From positions 220,587 to 284,586 of the forward strand of contig JAMWZY010000003.1 of NCBI GenBank assembly GCA_024281825.1: 64,000 nt of DNA, written 5' to 3'. Each line of letters opens with the position of its first letter. Position 1 is the stretch's first letter. Of this stretch, positions 62,801 through 64,000 are shown piece by piece. The notes beneath the pieces are model-generated. The model did not search any database. It was not told where the DNA came from and worked only from the letters and a program-made list of their open reading frames with translations. A program made the translations under genes and the position numbers. Origin of the DNA: Nitrosomonas sp. GTDB lineage: Bacteria; Pseudomonadota; Gammaproteobacteria; Burkholderiales; Nitrosomonadaceae.

Positions 62801-64000
62801 ATCCTCACGCTGTCCGGCACCAATGTCATGCTGAACGAAGTCATTACGGTCAACGACATCACGACTGGCAATCTCGTCTTCACGCCAGCGTCGAACGCCA
62901 ATGGCACCGCCTATGCCAGCTTCACGTTCTCCGTCCGTGACAGTAGCAGCGCCTACGACGCAGCTCCCAACACGTTAACCTTCAACGTGACCGCTGTCAA
63001 CGATGCTCCAATCAATTCTGTTCCGGGTGCCCAAACCGTCTCCATTGATACACCGCTGATGATCAGTGGCGTATCAGTGAATGATGTCGATGGCAATTTG
63101 ACGACGGTACAACTTTCCGTGACGAATGGCACGATGGATATCACGCTGGGTGGCGCAGCGACGATCTCTGCCGGAGCCAACGGAACCTCGACGGTGACGC
63201 TTACCGGTACACAAGCAGATATTAACCTGACGTTGAATTCCTTGACCTATCAGGGGAACTCGCTATTTACGGGAACCGACACGCTCACGATAATCTCGAC
63301 AGACGGAAGTGGCGCAACTGATACGGATACCATCACGATTACCGTCTCGAACAATGCCCCCTCCAATCAGCTCCCCGGTCCCCAAACCGTCACGGAAGAT
63401 ACCACGCTTGCAATCAGTGGAGTATCCGTTACCGATATCGATGGGAATGTGACCAGTGTGCAGCTGTCCGCAACCTACGGGACTCTCGCGGTGACGTTAA
63501 GTGGCGCTGCAACAATCAGCTCTGGAAACAATGGATCCGGTAGTATGACGTTGAGCGGGATCCAAACCGATTTAAACACCACTCTGGCTTCATTGACGTA
63601 TCAGGGAAATCCCAATTTTGCTGGACTCGACACCCTCGTAATGACATCGACTGACAGTACGGGAACAGCGGATACCAACAATCTGTCGATTACGGTGGTC
63701 GCCGTGAACGACGCGCCGACGGATTTAAGCTTGGTCGGCAACACCTTCGCTGAGAACGCTGCCAACGGCACCTCAGTAGGCACGGTCAGCACTACCGACC
63801 CCGATAGCGGCGATACCAAGACCTATAGCCTCACCGATACCGCCGGTGGACGCTTCGCCATCGATAGCAATACCGGCGAGATTACTGTCGCCAATGGCTC
63901 GTTGCTAAACTACGAAGCCGCCACCAGCCATAACGTGACCGTCAGGATCACCGATTCTGGCGGATTGACCTATGATGAAACCTTCACCATCAATCTGAAC
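50828..64000 (+). CDS. Giant multi-domain secreted adhesin with DUF4347 N-terminus (partial)
   Basis: Open from GTG 50828 to the window end without a stop, at least 4391 residues. No strong ribosome site is seen, and translational coupling to the TolC gene 44 bp upstream is possible. Residues 27-36 read LEPRMMFDGA, a motif shared by large type-I-secreted proteins. About 112-275 is DUF4347 (AIHIISHGSSGSLQLG; ILVYGCDFAKG). LamG-like domains lie at about 283-495, 618-818 and 2571-2796. A PKD-like domain is at 832-938, an NHL-type propeller at 1055-1272 and seven delta-60 repeats at 1455-1846. Three long ITNLxGDSLxYxEGxGAVVIEQ modules and a DUF642-like region (3053-3200) follow. Exact 100-residue cadherin repeats start at 3643. 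A role in cell-surface adhesion or biofilm is likely; the ligand is unknown. Confidence 0.88.
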   Translation, partial: MTEKKSKPVHQPSQIQSNHGLGVLWPLEPRMMFDGAAVSASIEIVEQTLFDSINQKTSQNNFADHSTLPNLTSTDTRALDAESNHHPPPIIQPENELEKWLTNYQPPTGPVNEVVFVDTQVENYETILAGINPNIQIVLLDNQKDGVKQMADYLTQHQSVEAIHIISHGSSGSLQLGTGSLTLDSMTQRYSEELDVIKQALTEQADILVYGCDFAKGQAGQEAAILLGQLTGAEVAASDDLTGHTSLGGDWDLEVTTGVIESTIAITVEAQSTYQDVLDITSGLVGQWTFDTNANDTSGNGNHGTLVGNASINTTMATNIVGAGKLTLDGVDDEVDLSSHTSSFSGLTQGTIAAWVKLTATGDRTIFDIGDGAGNANFVSFAVIDGHLYLDIFDGGVKVFETTATASINDGNWHHVAFTVNGSGNQLYIDGTTATRTFSVGTAATTTFISALNSTLKTTIGAYDDGSISGEFLGTIDDLRVYNRALAAGDMAQLYATSYDPPVNTAPGSQSTNEDTNLVFSSGNGNQIALSDIDAGSNSIEVTVSVTNGKLTLAGTTGLTFTSGDGSADNTMTFRGTLTNINTALNGLTYAPTAQYNGGATLTIISRDNTLVSLDIDANLQAHYTFEGNINDSGVSPTDNGTLVNGATYVTDGTRGQVLSLDGLDDYVQITGTVIGTPVSTEVTIGGWVNLAAGTGRKEFISLDNRVHIALDDVSGVKGSIQIGASSWIDLHSNQFIAGTGWHHVMYTYSDSTNTHSLYIDGARVASATIASSVYWTGATNTYIGRHPTNGWYANAKIDDVRIYNRVLNTSEVASLASDLSLTDTDTVAITVTAVNDPPSANAAGPYAISEGQSLTLNAGSSSDPEGDTLTYAWDLDNDGNYGEVGEPTTINPTVTWATLQSYGIADNGSYTIGLRVSDGTTPVTTTTTVNVSNTAPALAVTGSATANSGGIYTLNLSDIDPGNDTISSWIVNWGDGSISTYIGDPSNVTHTYSNALTGFTFSITASAIDEDGQYYEADMWLPAYVGSELDVVDGYVGNVVDFFAVSDGLIGHANVVQKLDGNFLISGHGSSNVLEYQPDGTLVGTFIAAGSGGLNGAAGMDFGADGNLYITSSNSGKVLRFDGTTGAFIDEFVSSGLNFPLGLTFGPDGDLYVASQGSDGVLKFDGITGILDATFNAPPTGSTEDITFGPDGNLYVSSFSDGVFRLNGATGALIDNFVVISAAGVEFGPDGNLYVSDQNANVVRRYDGITSAYIDDYIAPGGVPGPAYMVFTADHQVTVVASVAPTITNLTGDSLTYSEGDGAVVIEQGANALVSDADSTNFDTGTLTISISSGLESAEDVLSIRNQGTGAGQIGVSGSTITYGGTTIGTFTGGSSGSNLVITLNSNATPTAVTSLVKNITYQNTDTNAPTTGARTVSYILTDGDGGTSANYDTTVTVGAANDAPTFGVGDGQALTSFGSGWEFGKETVIQPDGKILVGGYSDSGGTDDFCLARYNADGTLDTSFGGGDGVAFAGIAGRAETMVLQADGKVVLSGYTTTGGYQVCLVRFNADGTLDTSFGGGDGVASSGVYGSAQDVALQSDGKLLVAADLSNSNFNLMRFNSDGALDTSFGGGLGYVSTDLAGSNDRADSLTIQSDGKVVLSGFGFSGTSVDFALVRYNTDGSLDTSFNGTGKVLSDFGANSGDMGNEVRMQADGKIVVAGWSDTGGANDFAIARYNANGTLDAGFGTGGKVTINLGGSDLAEGLTIQADGKILVTGTAGINGGDIGLVRLNTDGTLDTTFGGGDGIITSDYSGASDDRGYSVAVQSDGRIVVSGTTQVGGLGGYNVALNRYSSTGSLDTTLDSVNTLNGTPTYTEGGSAVVLDADVQIFDAELSTLNNFNGATLTLARNGGGNPDDALTFDGTTVTTSGPNLFVSGVQVGTFTFTGGELIVTFGSNATQARVNTLMQNIVYWNWSEAPPANVQIDWTFSDGNSGAQGTGGALQATGSMTVTITAVNDVPTITNLGGDSLSYNEGNGAIVIEQGGNALVADVDSTNLDTGTLTVSIPVGGDSAEDVLSIRNQGTGAGQIGVSGSTITYGGTTIGTSTGGSGGSALVITLNSNATPTAVTTLIKNITYENTDTAAPTTGARTVRYVLTDGDGGTSANYDTTVTVSGANDAPVNTVPGPQSVTEDAALALSGISVNDVDGNLSTVQLAVGNGTLNVTLSGGATISAGSNGTTTLTLSGSQTDINATLASLTYQGATDFAGADTLTVTSTDSNSGTDVDTVAITVTGVNDAPIRTSGTVSNLTVSEDASLVSLGLGSVTYSPGGGADESGQTLTYAVTVIPSASVGDVFLADGTTRVTVGSYTLAEIQGMQFKPAANASGVTAFQFNVSDSGGTANGGADNISQFILITVNAVNDAPTMTNLSGDSLTYNEGDGAVVIEQGGNATVNDVDSADFNTGTLTVRFTAGSDSAEDVLSIRNQGAGAGQIGVSGSNVTYQGVIIGTFTGGSSGSNLVVTLNSSATSSAITALVQNITYENTDTAAPTTGVRTVRYVLTDGDGGTSANYDTTATITAVNDAPTDIIFDTPITLNNSSTNGYIGVTQFNYGQPASTQLTFEMSFSATSIPSGSLELVSYALSSGTSNDINIWIDPTGDLWFRLATGAATPLGFNATSLIDGNQHQLSITWDGATGDTRFYTDGSQVGATTYKVGGSIPWAAGAQTSMLLFGQDQDVVGGGFDNTQIFAGNIFEVRIFTDVRTAPEIAANVNTYLSNPSADPNLLANWRMVNDGSGFISDLVGSHDLTLHNAASFNPAFSVAENSPNGTHIASVVDVTDADISDSHTFSLTNDAGGAFTINPTTGQITVANTSLIDYETATVMNITVRATDSTGAFYEEVVPINVLATNDAPVLANTALSLTVAEDAGAPSGAVGSLISAFTGGITDADSVASKGIAITGTNQANGTWYYTTNGGTTWTPVGTVSNTSALLLADNGSTRLYFAPATNYTGTSTGALTLRAWDQTSGTVVTKVSTASNGGTTTFSTATDTVDVTVSAINDVPVLALGGVNLVVDGSFEAGGSAWTSNSTLEVSNSPGNFGISPPPDGTHFLEVEGWVSSGTASYVEQTITTVVGRTYVFSLAAVNRNDTNIGDMGAASVNGVEVGRFTTTSSWQDQAFEFTATSTSSIIRITSLGSTSGSIAPAPGDGGGLLVDNVRVVAVNDSVSYTEGGIPVKLATAANVVDPELSAANNFTGATLTLARSSSASSQDAFSGSGTLSLSGGAVVVGGTTIGTYTNSGGTLVMTFNGNATNTLVNSAMQQIAYSNSSDAPPSSVQINWTFSDGNTGAQGSGGALTATGSVTVNITAVDDAPTSTGGSVIGAEDTAKVFSWSEFNVSDVDTVVGANTAIRVTALPADGTLQYYNGSTWIAVSANQVLTKSTFDAGYVRFVPDANESGYDGYGTPGVGNGFQTYAQFNFMPVQTTPITIINPGGESQTLAENSWIDPATGWTTSGADAGAQNLGPLIFPNDEDNSLYTNAGATLSQTLGATFDSTNNYSFSFEVGWRGGYPTPPDFRVELWAGSTRLGYVDQTAITQVRGLFASGTLAVDGASFSALNGQSLEIRLVGVSTQPNFDNLALTRFIRATDIGSAATMSVDITPANDAPTDLSLAGTTVAENAANGTVVGTVSGTDPDSGDTKTYSFTDNAGGRFAISSSTGQITVANGSLLDYEAANNHNVTVRITDSGGLTYDKIFAITLTNVNETPTDLSLSANTITENATNGTVVGMVSGTDPDSGDTKTYSFTDNAGGRFAISSSTGQITVANGSLLDYEATTNHNVTVRVTDSGGLTYDKIFAITLTNVNETPTDLSLSANTITENATNGTVVGMVSGTDPDSGDTKTYSFTDNAGGRFAISSSTGQITVANGSLLDYEAATNHNVTVRVTDSGGLTYDETFTINVTNVNDAPTGTDATITIIEDTSHTLTMANFGFSDADAGDSLSAVRIDSLPSAGILTLSGTNVMLNEVITVNDITTGNLVFTPASNANGTAYASFTFSVRDSSSAYDAAPNTLTFNVTAVNDAPINSVPGAQTVSIDTPLMISGVSVNDVDGNLTTVQLSVTNGTMDITLGGAATISAGANGTSTVTLTGTQADINLTLNSLTYQGNSLFTGTDTLTIISTDGSGATDTDTITITVSNNAPSNQLPGPQTVTEDTTLAISGVSVTDIDGNVTSVQLSATYGTLAVTLSGAATISSGNNGSGSMTLSGIQTDLNTTLASLTYQGNPNFAGLDTLVMTSTDSTGTADTNNLSITVVAVNDAPTDLSLVGNTFAENAANGTSVGTVSTTDPDSGDTKTYSLTDTAGGRFAIDSNTGEITVANGSLLNYEAATSHNVTVRITDSGGLTYDETFTINLN
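54670..58520 (+). repeat. Three dispersed copies of a roughly 480-bp adhesin module
   Basis: Copies lie at about 54670-55170, 56825-57295 and 58035-58520. Each begins TITNLxGDSLxYxEG and contains AEDVLSIRNQGxGAGQIGVS and RTVxYxLTDGDGGTSANYDTT. Long stretches are nearly identical at DNA level, which suggests recent duplication or gene conversion. Confidence 0.75.
55190..56365 (+). repeat. Seven delta-60-type repeats within the adhesin
   Basis: Seven units of about 52-58 residues share IQxDGKILVxG and RYNxDGTLDTSFGGGxG, for example VIQPDGKILVGGYS, VLQADGKVVLSGYT and MQADGKIVVAGWS. Seven copies fit one seven-bladed beta-propeller. The last unit (RYSSTGSLDTTLDS) is the most degenerate. Confidence 0.85.
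61754..62653 (+). repeat. Tandem 300-bp (100-residue) cadherin repeats
   Basis: Three units start at 61754, 62054 and 62354, with exactly 300-bp spacing. Each has the pattern ENAxNGTVVGxVSGTDPDSGD, then GRFAISSSTGQITVANGSLLDYE and NHNVTVRxTDSGGLTYD. Units 2 and 3 differ by only a handful of bases. A fourth, more diverged unit begins near 63707 and runs to the window end. The DxD-containing linkers fit calcium-binding cadherin-type folds. Confidence 0.88.

Overview
The window looks like a chromosome segment of a moderately AT-rich betaproteobacterium, most likely a Nitrosomonas-type ammonia oxidiser. That is an inference from gene content and order: recA-recX-alaS, argS-SPOR-dsbA, gmk-rpoZ, a pyrophosphate-energy cluster, and an rRNA operon with Ile/Ala spacer tRNAs. 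No ammonia-oxidation gene lies in the window, so the genus is not proven.

Layout. 1-2741 (minus) is a secreted copper-radical-oxidase-like protein with a CARDB/Ig-like tail that runs off the left edge, followed by a secreted HAF-repeat protein (3012-4151). 4458-8792 (minus) is adk-pfp-hppA: adenylate kinase, PPi-dependent phosphofructokinase and a K+-independent-type proton-pumping pyrophosphatase. adk appears to start at an ATT codon. 9012-13157 is recA-recX-alaS, followed by an IS110 fragment and a broken amidohydrolase gene. 13983-19745 holds tRNA-Leu, rnr, rlmB, argS and a SPOR protein, then dsbA. 20849-22591 is a vanadium haloperoxidase. 22951-25403 is an HDOD protein, gmk and rpoZ; spoT, the usual next gene, is absent and a large Ala/Glu-rich coiled-coil protein follows. 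28090-33439 is a surface-glycan or glycolipid cluster: flippase-like membrane protein, UDP-GlcNAc 2-epimerase, polysaccharide deacetylase, GT2 and an FAD oxidoreductase.

35022-40128 is a complete rRNA operon on the minus strand (16S, tRNA-Ile, tRNA-Ala, 23S, 5S). Its promoter, boxA elements and both long processing stems are visible. It is bracketed by two dead IS3-family elements with terminal inverted repeats. The left one also carries the left end of an IS30-type element.

42244-49005 is a pilJ-like chemoreceptor and a ChpA/PilL-like hybrid kinase, a twitching/surface-sensing pair. 49269-50783 is a TolC-family outer-membrane lipoprotein. 44 bp later a giant secreted protein starts and stays open to the window end (at least 4391 residues). 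It has an LEPRMxFDGA N-terminus, DUF4347, three LamG domains, two beta-propeller regions (one with seven delta-60 repeats), and many cadherin-like repeats, including an exact 300-bp tandem array. The TolC protein and the giant protein together look like part of a type I secretion and adhesion system.
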